DNA of 64,000 bases, taken from NCBI RefSeq assembly GCF_024168645.1, contig NZ_JALJWF010000001.1, positions 3,289,501-3,353,500 on the forward strand, written 5' to 3'. The stretch comes from Pseudomonas sp. GGS8. Its GTDB lineage: Bacteria; Pseudomonadota; Gammaproteobacteria; Pseudomonadales; Pseudomonadaceae. Made by a program: the position numbers and the translations under genes. The notes under the pieces were generated by a model. That model made no database searches. It was given only the letters and a program-made list of their open reading frames with translations, and was not told the origin of the DNA. Shown piece by piece: positions 38,602 to 48,500 of this stretch (positions within the stretch are counted from its first letter, which is position 1; each line of letters opens with the position of its first letter).

Positions 38602-39948
38602 ATGAACCAGCCTCAGTCTGCTGTAGGAAACTGCCTCGACGTGCAGTCCTTCATCAACGCTCAACCCATTTCGCGCTACCAATGGCGGGTGGTGATCCTG
38701 TGTTTCCTGATCGTCTTCCTCGATGGCCTCGACACCGCGGCCATGGGGTTTATCGCGCCGGCACTGTCCCAGGACTGGGGCATCGATCGCGCCAGCCTCG
38801 GCCCGGTGATGAGTGCGGCATTGATCGGCATGGTCTTTGGCGCCTTGGGTTCCGGGCCGTTGGCTGACCGCTTCGGGCGAAAAGTCGTACTGGTGGGGGC
38901 GGTGCTGTTGTTCGGTGCCTTCAGCCTGGCGTCGGCTTACAGCAGCAACGTCGATCAACTGCTGGTGTTGCGTTTCCTCACCGGCCTGGGCCTGGGTGCC
39001 GGCATGCCGAACGCGACCACGCTGCTGTCCGAATACACCCCGGAACGCAAGAAATCCCTGCTGGTGACCAGCATGTTCTGTGGCTTCAACCTCGGTATGG
39101 CCGGTGGCGGGTTCATCTCGGCCAAACTGATCCCGGCCTTCGGCTGGCACAGCCTGTTGATGATCGGCGGGATTCTGCCGCTGATGCTCGCCGTCGTATT
39201 GCTGTTGTGGTTGCCCGAGTCGGCGCGCTATCTGGTGGTGCGCAATCGCGGTACCGACAAAGTGCGCAAGGCTCTGGCGCCGATCGACCCGGCGGCGGTG
39301 GCTCAGGCTTCGAGCTTCAGCGTGCCTGAACAGAAAACCGTGAAGGCACGCAATGTGTTCGCGGTGATCTTCTCCGGCACGTACAGCACCGGCACGTTGT
39401 TGCTGTGGCTGACGTACTTCATGGGCCTGGTGATTGTTTATCTGCTGACCAGTTGGTTGCCGACGCTGATGCGTGACAGCGGCGCGAGTATGGAGCAGGC
39501 CGCATTCATTGGTGCGCTGTTCCAGTTTGGTGGGGTGTTAAGCGCAGTGGGCGTGGGTTGGGCGATGGACCGGTTCAATCCGCACAAGGTCATCGGCACT
39601 TTCTACCTATTGGCCGGGGTGTTTGCCTACGCGGTAGGGCAGAGCCTGGGCAACATCGCCGTGCTGGCAGCCTTGGTGCTGGTGGCCGGGATGTGTGTCA
39701 ACGGCGCGCAATCGGCGATGCCGTCGCTGGCGGCGCGGTTTTACCCGACTCAAGGGCGGGCGACCGGTGTGTCGTGGATGCTCGGGATTGGCCGCTTCGG
39801 CGCGATCCTCGGGGCGTGGATGGGCGCAACGTTGCTGGGCCTGGGCTGGAACTTCGAGCAGGTACTGACGGCGCTGGTGATTCCGGCCGCGTTGGCGACC
39901 ACGGCGGTGGTGATCAAGGGCGTGGTCAGCCATGCGGATGCGACCTGA
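38602..39948 (+). CDS. pcaK: 4-hydroxybenzoate/protocatechuate MFS transporter
   Basis: 448 residues, twelve membrane segments. MFS motif A-like GSGPLADRFGRKVVLVGAV and the aromatic acid:H+ symporter motif DGLDTAAMGFIAPAL (with the Asp pair of transmembrane segment 1) identify the PcaK/BenK family. Imports 4-hydroxybenzoate and protocatechuate. Preceded by a 256-base leader that starts with the PcaR operator; followed by a hairpin repeat. Confidence 0.93.
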   Translation: MNQPQSAVGNCLDVQSFINAQPISRYQWRVVILCFLIVFLDGLDTAAMGFIAPALSQDWGIDRASLGPVMSAALIGMVFGALGSGPLADRFGRKVVLVGAVLLFGAFSLASAYSSNVDQLLVLRFLTGLGLGAGMPNATTLLSEYTPERKKSLLVTSMFCGFNLGMAGGGFISAKLIPAFGWHSLLMIGGILPLMLAVVLLLWLPESARYLVVRNRGTDKVRKALAPIDPAAVAQASSFSVPEQKTVKARNVFAVIFSGTYSTGTLLLWLTYFMGLVIVYLLTSWLPTLMRDSGASMEQAAFIGALFQFGGVLSAVGVGWAMDRFNPHKVIGTFYLLAGVFAYAVGQSLGNIAVLAALVLVAGMCVNGAQSAMPSLAARFYPTQGRATGVSWMLGIGRFGAILGAWMGATLLGLGWNFEQVLTALVIPAALATTAVVIKGVVSHADAT

Positions 39949-39962
39949 TCCGGTTTGAGAGT

Positions 39963-39993
39963 GATCGTTCCCACGCAGAGCGTGGGAACGATC
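39963..39993. repeat. Hairpin repeat GATCGTTCCCACGC class
   Basis: Perfect inverted arms GATCGTTCCCACGC and GCGTGGGAACGATC around AGA, right after pcaK. This is a common short palindromic unit of pseudomonads. No T run follows, so it is not a typical terminator. Confidence 0.75.
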
Positions 39994-40023
39994 TGAAAGA
40001 GAACGATAGCGAGGTAACAATCT

Positions 40024-40056
40024 GTTCGATAAACGAACACTCAGTCGATTATCGGA
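40024..40056. promoter_or_regulatory. PcaR operator upstream of pcaI
   Basis: GTTCGATAAACGAAC (40024-40038) and the inverted half GTCGATTATCGG (40044-40055) lie about 105 bases upstream of the pcaI start. Confidence 0.75.
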
Positions 40057-40158
40057 TTGTTTGGGTTTTTCCAGAGGCTTAACCTTCAGTCATTCCGGCG
40101 CTGAACCTCGCGCCTTTTTCTACCACTGTCGGTTCATAACAAAACGGGAGCCTGCCCC

Positions 40159-41016
40159 ATGGCTGAAATCCTTTCGCTGCATGACGCGGTGAAGCAGTTC
40201 GTCAACGACGGCGATACCGTCGCGCTCGAAGGCTTCACTCACCTGATTCCTACGGCGGCGGGTCATGAAATCATTCGCCAGGGCAAGAAAGACCTGACCC
40301 TGGTGCGGATGACGCCTGACTTGATCTACGACCAGTTGATCGGTGCCGGTTGTGCTCGCAAACTGATTTTCTCCTGGGGCGGTAACCCTGGCGTCGGTTC
40401 GCTGCACCGTCTGCGTGACGCAGTCGAGCGGCAATGGCCGCATGCGCTGGAAATTGAAGAGCACAGCCACGCCGACCTGGCCAATGCCTACGTCGCGGGC
40501 GCTTCGGGCTTACCGTTCGCGGTGCTGCGTGCCTACGCCGGTTCCGACCTGCCGAAAGTCAACCCGCTGATCAAAACCGTCACGTGCCCGTTCACCGGCG
40601 AAGTGCTGGCGGCGGTGCCGTCGGTGCGTCCGGACATCACCGTGATTCACGCGCAGAAAGCCGACCGCCAAGGCAACGTGCTGCTCTGGGGCATTCTCGG
40701 TGTGCAGAAAGAAGCGGCGCTGGCGGCCAAACGTTGCATCGTCACCGTCGAAGAAATCGTCGATAACCTCAATGCACCGATGAACGCCTGCGTGCTGCCG
40801 ACCTGGGCTCTGAGCGCGGTCTGCCACGTACCGGGCGGCGCGCATCCGTCCTACGCCCACGGTTACACCGAGCGTGACAACCGCTTCTACCAGGCCTGGG
40901 ACCCGATTGCCCGCGACCGTGAAACCTTCACCGCGTGGATCAACGAGTACATCCACGGCTGCGCTGACTTCAGCGAGTTCCAGGCCAAGCTGGCCGCTGC
41001 TTCGGAGGCCAAGTAA
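40159..41016 (+). CDS. pcaI: 3-oxoadipate CoA-transferase subunit A
   Basis: 285 residues. With PcaJ it transfers CoA from succinyl-CoA to 3-oxoadipate. Class I CoA-transferase alpha features: VALEGFTHLIPTAAGHEIIRQ, the CoA-binding glycine loop FSWGGNPGVGSLHRL, and PDITVIHAQKADRQGNV. Stop and pcaJ start overlap (TAATG). Preceded by a PcaR operator. Confidence 0.94.
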   Translation: MAEILSLHDAVKQFVNDGDTVALEGFTHLIPTAAGHEIIRQGKKDLTLVRMTPDLIYDQLIGAGCARKLIFSWGGNPGVGSLHRLRDAVERQWPHALEIEEHSHADLANAYVAGASGLPFAVLRAYAGSDLPKVNPLIKTVTCPFTGEVLAAVPSVRPDITVIHAQKADRQGNVLLWGILGVQKEAALAAKRCIVTVEEIVDNLNAPMNACVLPTWALSAVCHVPGGAHPSYAHGYTERDNRFYQAWDPIARDRETFTAWINEYIHGCADFSEFQAKLAAASEAK

Positions 41017-41795
41017 TGACTTACACCACCAATGAAATGATGACCGTCGCCGCCGCCCGCCGCCTGAAAAACGGTTCGGTGTGCTTCGTTGGTATCGGCC
41101 TGCCGTCGAAAGCCGCCAACCTGGCGCGACTGACGTCCTCGCCGGATGTAGTGCTGATCTACGAGTCGGGTCCGATCGGTGCCAAGCCAAGTGTACTGCC
41201 GCTGTCGATTGGTGACGGTGAACTGGCGGAAACCGCCGACACCGTCGTCCCGACCGGTGAGATTTTTCGCTACTGGCTGCAGGGCGGGCGCATCGACGTC
41301 GGTTTCCTCGGCGCCGCGCAAGTCGACCGCTTCGGCAATATCAACACCACGGTCGTCGGTGACTACCATCAACCGAAAGTTCGCCTGCCAGGTGCCGGTG
41401 GCGCGCCGGAGATTGCCGGTTCCGCCAAGAGCGTGCTGATCATCCTCAAACAGTCGGCGCGTTCGTTCGTCGACAAGCTCGACTTCATTACCTCGGTCGG
41501 CCATGGCGAGGGCGGTGATTCGCGCAAACGTCTCGGCCTGCCGGGCGCCGGTCCTGTCGGCATTATTACCGACCTGTGCATCATGGAACCGGAAGCCGGC
41601 ACCCATGAATTCGTGGTCACCGCGTTGCACCCAGGGGTGACCCGCGAGCAAGTGATCGCGGCCACCGGTTGGGCGATTCGTTTTGCCGACACCGTTGAGA
41701 ACACTGCCGAGCCAACCGAGATCGAGCTGACCGCGCTGCGTGATCTGGAAGCCCGCACTGCGGCGGCCCACGGCCAAGCACCCGGAGAAGCCTGA
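41016..41795 (+). CDS. pcaJ: 3-oxoadipate CoA-transferase subunit B
   Basis: 259 residues. Carries the catalytic Glu in [13 protein letters not shown] (about residue 50) and the beta-subunit blocks [21 protein letters not shown] and [11 protein letters not shown]. Its first base is the last of pcaI and its stop overlaps the pcaF start (TGATG), so the three genes are translationally coupled. Confidence 0.95.
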   Translation: MTYTTNEMMTVAAARRLKNGSVCFVGIGLPSKAANLARLTSSPDVVLIYESGPIGAKPSVLPLSIGDGELAETADTVVPTGEIFRYWLQGGRIDVGFLGAAQVDRFGNINTTVVGDYHQPKVRLPGAGGAPEIAGSAKSVLIILKQSARSFVDKLDFITSVGHGEGGDSRKRLGLPGAGPVGIITDLCIMEPEAGTHEFVVTALHPGVTREQVIAATGWAIRFADTVENTAEPTEIELTALRDLEARTAAAHGQAPGEA

Positions 41796-42997
41796 TGCGT
41801 GACGTTTATATCTGTGACGCGATTCGTACCCCCATCGGCCGTTTTGGCGGTGGCCTGTCGGCGGTTCGCGCCGATGACCTGGCCGCCGTGCCGATCAAGG
41901 CGCTGATGGCGCGCAACCCGTCGGTGGACTGGAGCGCGGTGGACGAGGTGTTCCTCGGTTGCGCCAATCAGGCCGGCGAAGACAATCGCAACGTGGCACG
42001 CATGGCGTTGCTGCTGGCGGGGCTGCCGGAAACCATTCCCGGCGTGACCCTCAATCGACTGTGCGCTTCGGGCATGGATGCGATCGGCACTGCATTTCGG
42101 GCCATCGCCAGCGGCGAGATGGAGCTGGCGATTGCTGGCGGCGTCGAATCGATGTCCCGCGCGCCGTTCGTGATGGGCAAGGCCGACGCGGCGTTTTCGC
42201 GCAACATGAAACTGGAAGACACCACCATTGGCTGGCGATTCATCAACCCGTTGATGAAAGCCCAGTACGGCGTCGATGCAATGCCGCAAACCGCCGATAA
42301 CGTGGCCGACGATTACCAGGTTTCCCGCGAGGATCAGGACGCTTTCGCCCTGCGCAGCCAGCAACGGACAGCCGCCGCGCAAGCCGCAGGATTTTTCGCC
42401 GAAGAAATCGTTGAAGTGCGCATTGCCCACAAGAAGGGTGAAACAGTGGTCAGCCAGGACGAACATCCTCGCGCCGACACTACACTCGAAACCCTGGCCA
42501 AACTCAAACCGGTCAACGGCCCCGACAAAACTGTCACCGCCGGCAATGCCTCCGGTGTGAACGACGGTGCTGCAGCGCTGATCCTGGCTTCGGCCGAAGC
42601 CGTGAAAAAACACGGCCTGACCGCCCGCGCCAAAGTGCTCGGCATGGCCAGCGCCGGTGTCGCACCACGGGTGATGGGCATCGGCCCGGTGCCGGCGGTG
42701 CGCAAATTGACTGAGCGCCTGGGCCTGGCGGTCAACGATTTCGACGTGATCGAACTCAACGAAGCCTTCGCCAGCCAGGGTCTGGCGGTGCTGCGTGAAC
42801 TGGGACTGGCGGATGACGCGGCCCAGGTCAACCCGAACGGTGGCGCCATTGCCTTGGGCCATCCGCTGGGCATGAGCGGTGCGCGTTTGGTGCTGACCGC
42901 ACTGCATCAACTGGAAAAGACAGGCGGCAAGAAAGGTCTGGCGACCATGTGCGTCGGTGTCGGCCAAGGTCTGGCCTTGGCGATCGAACGGGTCTGA
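41795..42997 (+). CDS. pcaF: 3-oxoadipyl-CoA thiolase
   Basis: 400 residues. Cleaves 3-oxoadipyl-CoA into succinyl-CoA and acetyl-CoA. Nucleophile Cys in [14 protein letters not shown] (about 90), His in [17 protein letters not shown] and second Cys in [11 protein letters not shown]. Starts [18 protein letters not shown], typical of PcaF. Confidence 0.96.
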   Translation: MRDVYICDAIRTPIGRFGGGLSAVRADDLAAVPIKALMARNPSVDWSAVDEVFLGCANQAGEDNRNVARMALLLAGLPETIPGVTLNRLCASGMDAIGTAFRAIASGEMELAIAGGVESMSRAPFVMGKADAAFSRNMKLEDTTIGWRFINPLMKAQYGVDAMPQTADNVADDYQVSREDQDAFALRSQQRTAAAQAAGFFAEEIVEVRIAHKKGETVVSQDEHPRADTTLETLAKLKPVNGPDKTVTAGNASGVNDGAAALILASAEAVKKHGLTARAKVLGMASAGVAPRVMGIGPVPAVRKLTERLGLAVNDFDVIELNEAFASQGLAVLRELGLADDAAQVNPNGGAIALGHPLGMSGARLVLTALHQLEKTGGKKGLATMCVGVGQGLALAIERV

Positions 42998-43050
42998 CAC
43001 ACTTGGTTGTGAATAAGACGTGTCGACTAATAAGAATTGAGGAAAGCGCA

Positions 43051-43755
43051 ATGACTGACAAACCAGGTTACCGTCGCCCGCAGGCGGGCACTCAGCCGGA
43101 ATACCTGCACCCTCCTTATCAATCCACCAACCTTCGTTCGCCGTCCAAGCCGTTGGTGTTTTTGCCTCATTCGCTGTCGGAAATCACCGGCCCGACCATC
43201 GGCGCCGAGCGTATTCAGGAGCGGGACAACGACCTGACCGCCCAGCACTCGGGCGAGCCATTGGGTGAACGGATCATCATTCACGGGCGTGTGCTGGATG
43301 AAGACGGTCTGCCGGTGCCGGGCATTCTGGTGGAGATCTGGCAGGCCAACGCCGCCGGTCGTTACAACCATGCTCGCGACCTGCACGACGCGCCGCTGGA
43401 CCCGAACTTCACCGGCACCGGCCGCACCGTGACCGATGCCGATGGTTGCTACCAGTTTCAGACCATCAAACCTGGCGCCTATCCGTGGGGTAACCACCCC
43501 AATGCCTGGCGCCCGGCGCACATCCATTTCTCCCTGTTCGGGCCGAGCATTCTGACGCGCCTGGTGACCCAGATGTATTTCCCGGGTGACCCTTTGCTGG
43601 CTTACGACCCGATCTACAACTGCGTTCCCGATACCAGCGCCAAAGAGCGTTTGATCGCCAGTTTCGATCTGGAAAAAACCATCCCTTCCTATGCCCTCGC
43701 TTATCGTTGGGACATCGTTTTGCGCGGCCGCGACGCCACGCCGATGGAGAAATAA
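43051..43755 (+). CDS. pcaH: Protocatechuate 3,4-dioxygenase beta subunit
   Basis: 234 residues. Binds the catalytic Fe(III) that cleaves protocatechuate to 3-carboxy-cis,cis-muconate. The iron ligands are visible: Tyr in AAGRYNHARD, Tyr in KPGAYPWGNH, and the two His of WRPAHIHFSLFG. GAGGAA lies before the ATG at 43051. One base separates its stop from pcaG. Confidence 0.96.
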   Translation: MTDKPGYRRPQAGTQPEYLHPPYQSTNLRSPSKPLVFLPHSLSEITGPTIGAERIQERDNDLTAQHSGEPLGERIIIHGRVLDEDGLPVPGILVEIWQANAAGRYNHARDLHDAPLDPNFTGTGRTVTDADGCYQFQTIKPGAYPWGNHPNAWRPAHIHFSLFGPSILTRLVTQMYFPGDPLLAYDPIYNCVPDTSAKERLIASFDLEKTIPSYALAYRWDIVLRGRDATPMEK

Positions 43756-43756
43756 G

Positions 43757-44323
43757 ATGACGCTGAACGCGACCACGTCCCACACCGTCGGACCGTACTA
43801 CCACATCGGCCTGACCTGGCTGAACCGTGAAGACCTGACCGTTGAACAGACCCTCGGCGAGCGTGTGGCGATCACCGGGCAAGTCGTCGATGGCAATGGC
43901 GACTTCGTCAACGACGCCATGCTCGAAGTCTGGCAGGCCAATGCCGCCGGCAAGTACGATCACCCCGAAGACGATCAGGACAAACCCCTGGACCCGAACT
44001 TCGAAGGGTTTGGCCGGGTGCCGGTGGATGCGCAAGGGCGCTTTCGCTTTACCACGATCAAGCCGGGCACCGTGGAAGGCCTCAAGGGCACGACCCAGGC
44101 GCCGCACCTGGTGGTGCTGGTGTTTGCTCGCGGGTTGGTGAAGCACTTGCTGACGCGGATTTACTTTGATGGCGAACCGGCCAACGTGGCGGATCCGCTG
44201 CTCGAATGCGTGCCTGCCGAACGGCGTGGCACCTTGTTGGCGAAGCAGGATGCTGCGGGTGTTTATCAGTGGAGTGTGATTCTGCAGGGGACGGATGCGG
44301 AGACGGTGTTCTTCGATTATTGA
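43757..44323 (+). CDS. pcaG: Protocatechuate 3,4-dioxygenase alpha subunit
   Basis: 188 residues. Same fold as PcaH but without the iron-binding His pair (TQAPHLVVLVFARG in that place). Starts TSHTVGPYYHIGLTW. It completes the active-site pocket of the alpha-beta protomer. Starts one base after the pcaH stop. Confidence 0.95.
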   Translation: MTLNATTSHTVGPYYHIGLTWLNREDLTVEQTLGERVAITGQVVDGNGDFVNDAMLEVWQANAAGKYDHPEDDQDKPLDPNFEGFGRVPVDAQGRFRFTTIKPGTVEGLKGTTQAPHLVVLVFARGLVKHLLTRIYFDGEPANVADPLLECVPAERRGTLLAKQDAAGVYQWSVILQGTDAETVFFDY

Positions 44324-44355
44324 GTGGCGAGGGCTCTGCTGACCAAGGAGCTTTT

Positions 44356-44505
44356 TTGTGGCGAGGGGGCTTGTCGGATCGCCGCACCGCCCCGTTCGGC
44401 TGCGAAGCAGTCGTAAACCGGTTGGCGCGATCTACCTAACAGGTCGCGCCAACCGGTCTAGGGCTTGCTTCGCAAGCCAACGGGGGCAAGCCCCCTCGCC
44501 ACAGC
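44356..44505. repeat. REP doublet with loop insertion and an internal hairpin
   Basis: The outer arms belong to the GTGGCGAGGGGGCTTGCCCC class. The left arm is interrupted by GTCGGATCGCCGCACCGCC (44373-44391). The space between the arms holds a perfect 14-base stem, ACCGGTTGGCGCGA (44417-44430) with its complement at 44444-44457. Confidence 0.82.
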
Positions 44506-44554
44506 TGTTGCGAAATATGTCTAGACTCTCACGGTCCCCACAGAGTGAAAAACA

Positions 44555-45850
44555 ATGACAACCTCCACAGCTGTCTACACCGGTGAAGAACGCAACAAAA
44601 GGATCTTCGCGATTGTCGGCGCCTCGTCCGGCAACCTGGTCGAGTGGTTCGATTTTTACGTCTATGCCTTCTGTGCGATCTATTTCGCGCCTGCCTTTTT
44701 CCCGTCCGATAACCCCACGGTGCAGTTGGTCAATACCGCGGGCGTATTTGCCGCCGGGTTTCTGATGCGCCCCATCGGCGGCTGGATCTTCGGTCGGTTG
44801 GCGGACAAACACGGGCGCAAGAATTCGATGCTGATCTCGATTCTGATGATGTGCTTCGGTTCGTTGCTCATCGCCTGCCTGCCGACCTACAGCAGCATCG
44901 GTGTCAGGGCACCGATCCTGCTGCTGTTCGCGCGCTTGCTGCAGGGCTTGTCGGTGGGCGGCGAATACGGCACCACCGCGACCTACATGAGCGAAGTTGC
45001 CCTCAAGGGCCAGCGCGGGTTCTTCGCGTCGTTCCAGTATGTGACGCTGATTGGCGGACAGTTGCTGGCGGTGTCGCTGGTGGTGATCCTGCAGCAGTTC
45101 CTCAACGAGGATGAATTGCGTGCCTACGGCTGGCGGATTCCGTTCGTGGTCGGTGCGGCGGCGGCGTTGATTTCGTTGTTCCTGCGTCGTGCGCTCAAGG
45201 AAACCAGCAGCAAGGAAATGCGCGAAAACAAGGACGCCGGCAGCATCGGTGCGCTGTTCCGCGATCACAAGGCAGCCTTCATCACCGTGCTGGGTTACAC
45301 CGCCGGCGGTTCGCTGATTTTCTACACCTTCACCACGTACATGCAGAAGTACCTGGTGAACACCGCCGGCATGCACGCCAAGACTGCCAGTTACATCATG
45401 ACCGGCGCACTGTTCCTTTATATGTGCATGCAACCGTTGTTCGGCATGCTCGCCGACAAGATCGGCCGGCGCAATTCGATGCTTTGGTTCGGCGCCCTTG
45501 GGACGTTGTTCACCGTACCGATCCTGTTGAGCCTGAAAAGTGTCAGCAGTCCGTTCCTGGCCTTTATCCTGATTACCGTGGCGCTGGCGATCGTCAGTTT
45601 CTACACCTCGATCAGCGGTCTGGTAAAAGCCGAAATGTTCCCGCCCGAAGTGCGCGCCTTGGGCGTCGGCCTGGCGTATGCGGTGGCCAATGCGATCTTC
45701 GGCGGTTCGGCGGAATATGTAGCGCTGAGCCTTAAAGCCGGGGGCATGGAAAACTCGTTCTACTGGTACGTGACGGTGATGATGGCGGTGGCGTTCCTGT
45801 TCAGCCTGCGTTTGCCGAAACAGCCGAAGTATCTGGAAAACGACCTTTGA
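44555..45850 (+). CDS. pcaT: MFS dicarboxylate (3-oxoadipate) transporter
   Basis: 431 residues, twelve membrane segments. MHS-family motifs: [20 protein letters not shown] at segment 1, [18 protein letters not shown], and [20 protein letters not shown]. Similar to PcaT of pseudomonads, which imports 3-oxoadipate and other dicarboxylates. It opens the second pca sub-operon (pcaTBDC). Confidence 0.9.
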   Translation: MTTSTAVYTGEERNKRIFAIVGASSGNLVEWFDFYVYAFCAIYFAPAFFPSDNPTVQLVNTAGVFAAGFLMRPIGGWIFGRLADKHGRKNSMLISILMMCFGSLLIACLPTYSSIGVRAPILLLFARLLQGLSVGGEYGTTATYMSEVALKGQRGFFASFQYVTLIGGQLLAVSLVVILQQFLNEDELRAYGWRIPFVVGAAAALISLFLRRALKETSSKEMRENKDAGSIGALFRDHKAAFITVLGYTAGGSLIFYTFTTYMQKYLVNTAGMHAKTASYIMTGALFLYMCMQPLFGMLADKIGRRNSMLWFGALGTLFTVPILLSLKSVSSPFLAFILITVALAIVSFYTSISGLVKAEMFPPEVRALGVGLAYAVANAIFGGSAEYVALSLKAGGMENSFYWYVTVMMAVAFLFSLRLPKQPKYLENDL

Positions 45851-45895
45851 TCTTTCCGCGGGGGCCTCATTGGCCCTCGCCTGCAAGGACTGTCT

Positions 45896-47260
45896 ATGAA
45901 TCAGCGACCGGGCAATCAACTGTTCGATGCCTACTTCACGGCACGTGACATGCGTGAGGTGTTCTGCGATCAGGGCCGGGTTCAGGCCATGCTTGATTTC
46001 GAAGCCGCATTGGCCCGGGCCGAAGCGCGGGTTGGCCTGATTCCGCAGACGGCGGTTGCCTCTATCGAAGCGGCCTGTAGGGCTGAACATTACGATTTCG
46101 CCGCCCTCGGCGAGGCGATTGCCACGGCGGGCAATTCGGCGATTCCGTTGGTCAAGGCGCTAGGCAAGCAGATCGCCAGGAGCGATGCCGAAGCCGAGCG
46201 TTACGTGCATCTGGGCGCGACCAGCCAGGACGTGATGGACACCGGCCTGGTGTTGCAATTGCGCCGCGCGCTGCAACTGATCGAAGCTGATCTGGCGCAG
46301 CTGGGGGAAACCCTCGCGACCCAGGCCAAGCGATACGTCGCCACGCCGCTGGCCGGGCGCACCTGGTTGCAACACGCGACGCCGGTCACCCTCGGCATGA
46401 AGATCGCCGGTTGGCTGGGCGCGGTGACTCGTAGTCGTCAGCGCCTGCTGGAACTTAAACCGCGCCTGCTGGTGCTGCAATTCGGTGGCGCCTCTGGCAC
46501 CCTCGCGGCCCTCGGCGAGCAAGCGATGCCGATTGCCGAAGTCTTGGCCGCGGAACTGCAACTGACCTTGCCGGAACAACCTTGGCACACCCAGCGTGAT
46601 CGTCTGGTGGAGTTCGGCGCGGTGCTTGGCTTGATCGCCGGCAGCCTCGGCAAACTCGGCCGCGACATCAGCCTGTTGATGCAGACCGAAGCCGGCGAAG
46701 TGTTCGAACCGTCGGCGCCGGGCAAGGGCGGTTCCTCGACCATGCCGCACAAACGCAACCCGGTGGGCGCGGCGGTGCTGATCGGTGCGGCGACGCGGGT
46801 GCCGGGTTTGCTTTCGACTTTGTTCAGCGCGATGCCCCAGGAGCACGAGCGCAGCCTGGGCCTGTGGCACGCCGAGTGGGAAACCCTGCCGGAGATCTGC
46901 TGTTTGGTGTCGGGCAGCCTGCAGCAAGCACTGTTGGTGGCCGACGGGCTGGAAGTGGACGCGACGCGCATGACGCGCAACCTCGACCTGACTCAGGGCC
47001 TGGTGCTGGCCGAAGCGGTGAGCATCGTCCTGGCGCAACGGGTCGGTCGCGACACCGCGCATCATCTGCTGGAGCAATGCTGCAAGCGCGCCGTGGCGGA
47101 GCAACGTCACCTGCGCGCGGTACTCGGCGACGAGCCGCAAGTGACCGCCGAGCTGTCGGACGCTGAACTCGATCATCTGCTGGACCCCGCCCATTACCTC
47201 GGTCAGGCCCATACCTGGGTCGAGCGAGCGGTGGCTGAACATTTTGCGTTGACTGCCTGA
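45896..47260 (+). CDS. pcaB: 3-carboxy-cis,cis-muconate cycloisomerase
   Basis: 454 residues. Fumarase/aspartase-superfamily enzyme that lactonises 3-carboxy-muconate to 4-carboxymuconolactone. The signature GKGGSSTMPHKRNPVGA carries the flexible catalytic loop Ser; VHLGATSQDVMDTG is the first conserved block. Forty-five bases after pcaT and 11 before pcaD. Confidence 0.95.
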   Translation: MNQRPGNQLFDAYFTARDMREVFCDQGRVQAMLDFEAALARAEARVGLIPQTAVASIEAACRAEHYDFAALGEAIATAGNSAIPLVKALGKQIARSDAEAERYVHLGATSQDVMDTGLVLQLRRALQLIEADLAQLGETLATQAKRYVATPLAGRTWLQHATPVTLGMKIAGWLGAVTRSRQRLLELKPRLLVLQFGGASGTLAALGEQAMPIAEVLAAELQLTLPEQPWHTQRDRLVEFGAVLGLIAGSLGKLGRDISLLMQTEAGEVFEPSAPGKGGSSTMPHKRNPVGAAVLIGAATRVPGLLSTLFSAMPQEHERSLGLWHAEWETLPEICCLVSGSLQQALLVADGLEVDATRMTRNLDLTQGLVLAEAVSIVLAQRVGRDTAHHLLEQCCKRAVAEQRHLRAVLGDEPQVTAELSDAELDHLLDPAHYLGQAHTWVERAVAEHFALTA

Positions 47261-47271
47261 AGGAGACTGCT

Positions 47272-48078
47272 GTGGCATTCGTACAACTCGCCGAGGGCGA
47301 ACTGCACTACCAAATTCAAGGGCCGCAACTCGATGGACCGGCGGATGCGCCGGTGCTGGTGCTGTCCAACTCACTGGGCACCAACCTGCACATGTGGGAC
47401 GCGCAGATGCCGGCGTTCACCGAGCATTTCCGCGTGCTGCGTTTTGACACCCGTGGTCACGGTAAGTCATTGGTGACGCCGGGGCCGTACAGCATTGAGC
47501 AACTGGGGCGCGACGTGTTGGCATTGCTGGATGCGTTGCACATCGACCGTGTGCACTTCTGTGGTTTGTCCATGGGCGGGTTGATCGGCCAATGGCTGGG
47601 GATCAACGCCGGTCAGCGGTTGAACAAACTGATCGTGTGCAACACCGCGGCGAAAATCGGCGATCCATCGGTGTGGAACCCACGAATCGAAACCGTGCTA
47701 CGTGAAGGCGCGGCGGCGATGGTCGCCCTGCGCGATGCGTCGATTGCACGCTGGTTTACCCCGGATTTTTCCGCCGCCAATCCGGCAGCGGCGAAGCAGA
47801 TCACCGACATGCTCGCGGCCACCTCGCCTGAAGGTTACGCGGCCAATTGCGCGGCGGTGCGCGATGCCGATTTCCGCGACCAGCTGTCCTCGATCAAGGC
47901 GCCGCTGCTGGTGATCGCCGGCACTGAGGACGCAGTGACGCCGCCATCTGGCGGGCATTTCATTCAGGAACATGTGCGGGGCGCGGAGTACGCCGAGTTC
48001 TACGCCGCGCACCTGTCCAACGTCCAGGCCGGTGCTGCGTTCAGCGACCGGGTGCTGGCGTTTTTGTCAGCTCATTGA
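47272..48078 (+). CDS. pcaD: 3-oxoadipate enol-lactonase
   Basis: 268 residues, alpha/beta hydrolase that opens 3-oxoadipate enol-lactone. Nucleophile Ser in FCGLSMGGLIGQW; oxyanion region VLVLSNSLGTNLHMWD; acid Asp in VIAGTEDAVTP; catalytic His in YAAHLSNVQ. GTG start with AAGGAG at good spacing. Confidence 0.95.
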   Translation: MAFVQLAEGELHYQIQGPQLDGPADAPVLVLSNSLGTNLHMWDAQMPAFTEHFRVLRFDTRGHGKSLVTPGPYSIEQLGRDVLALLDALHIDRVHFCGLSMGGLIGQWLGINAGQRLNKLIVCNTAAKIGDPSVWNPRIETVLREGAAAMVALRDASIARWFTPDFSAANPAAAKQITDMLAATSPEGYAANCAAVRDADFRDQLSSIKAPLLVIAGTEDAVTPPSGGHFIQEHVRGAEYAEFYAAHLSNVQAGAAFSDRVLAFLSAH

Positions 48079-48089
48079 GGGGATTTTTT

Positions 48090-48482
48090 GTGGACGAGAA
48101 ACAACGTTACGACGAGGGCATGAAAGTCCGTCGCGCAGTACTGGGCGACGCCCACGTCGACCGCAGCCTGAACGCGCTGACCGAGTTCAACTCGGAGTTC
48201 CAGGAGATGATCACCCGCCACGCCTGGGGTGACATCTGGACCCGCCCGGGCCTGCCGCGCCACACCCGCAGCCTGATCACCCTCGCCATGCTGATCGGCA
48301 TGAACCGCAACGAAGAACTCAAACTGCACCTGCGCGCCGCCGCCAACAACGGCGTCACCCGCGGCGAGATCAAGGAAGTGATCATGCAGAGCGCGATCTA
48401 TTGCGGTATTCCGGCCGCCAATGCGACGTTCCACCTGGCCGAGTCGGTGTGGGATGAGTTGGGGGTTGAATCGCGGGAGTAA
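48090..48482 (+). CDS. pcaC: 4-carboxymuconolactone decarboxylase
   Basis: 130 residues. Decarboxylates 4-carboxymuconolactone to 3-oxoadipate enol-lactone. CMD fold blocks: GDIWTRPGLPRHTRSLITLAML, ELKLHLRAAANNGVTRGEIKEV, QSAIYCGIPAANATFHLAE. The GTG at 48090 (after GAGGGG) gives the standard start VDEKQRYDEG. Eleven bases after pcaD; end of the pca sub-operon. Confidence 0.95.
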   Translation: MDEKQRYDEGMKVRRAVLGDAHVDRSLNALTEFNSEFQEMITRHAWGDIWTRPGLPRHTRSLITLAMLIGMNRNEELKLHLRAAANNGVTRGEIKEVIMQSAIYCGIPAANATFHLAESVWDELGVESRE

Positions 48483-48500
48483 CTGTCCACGACAATCCCC

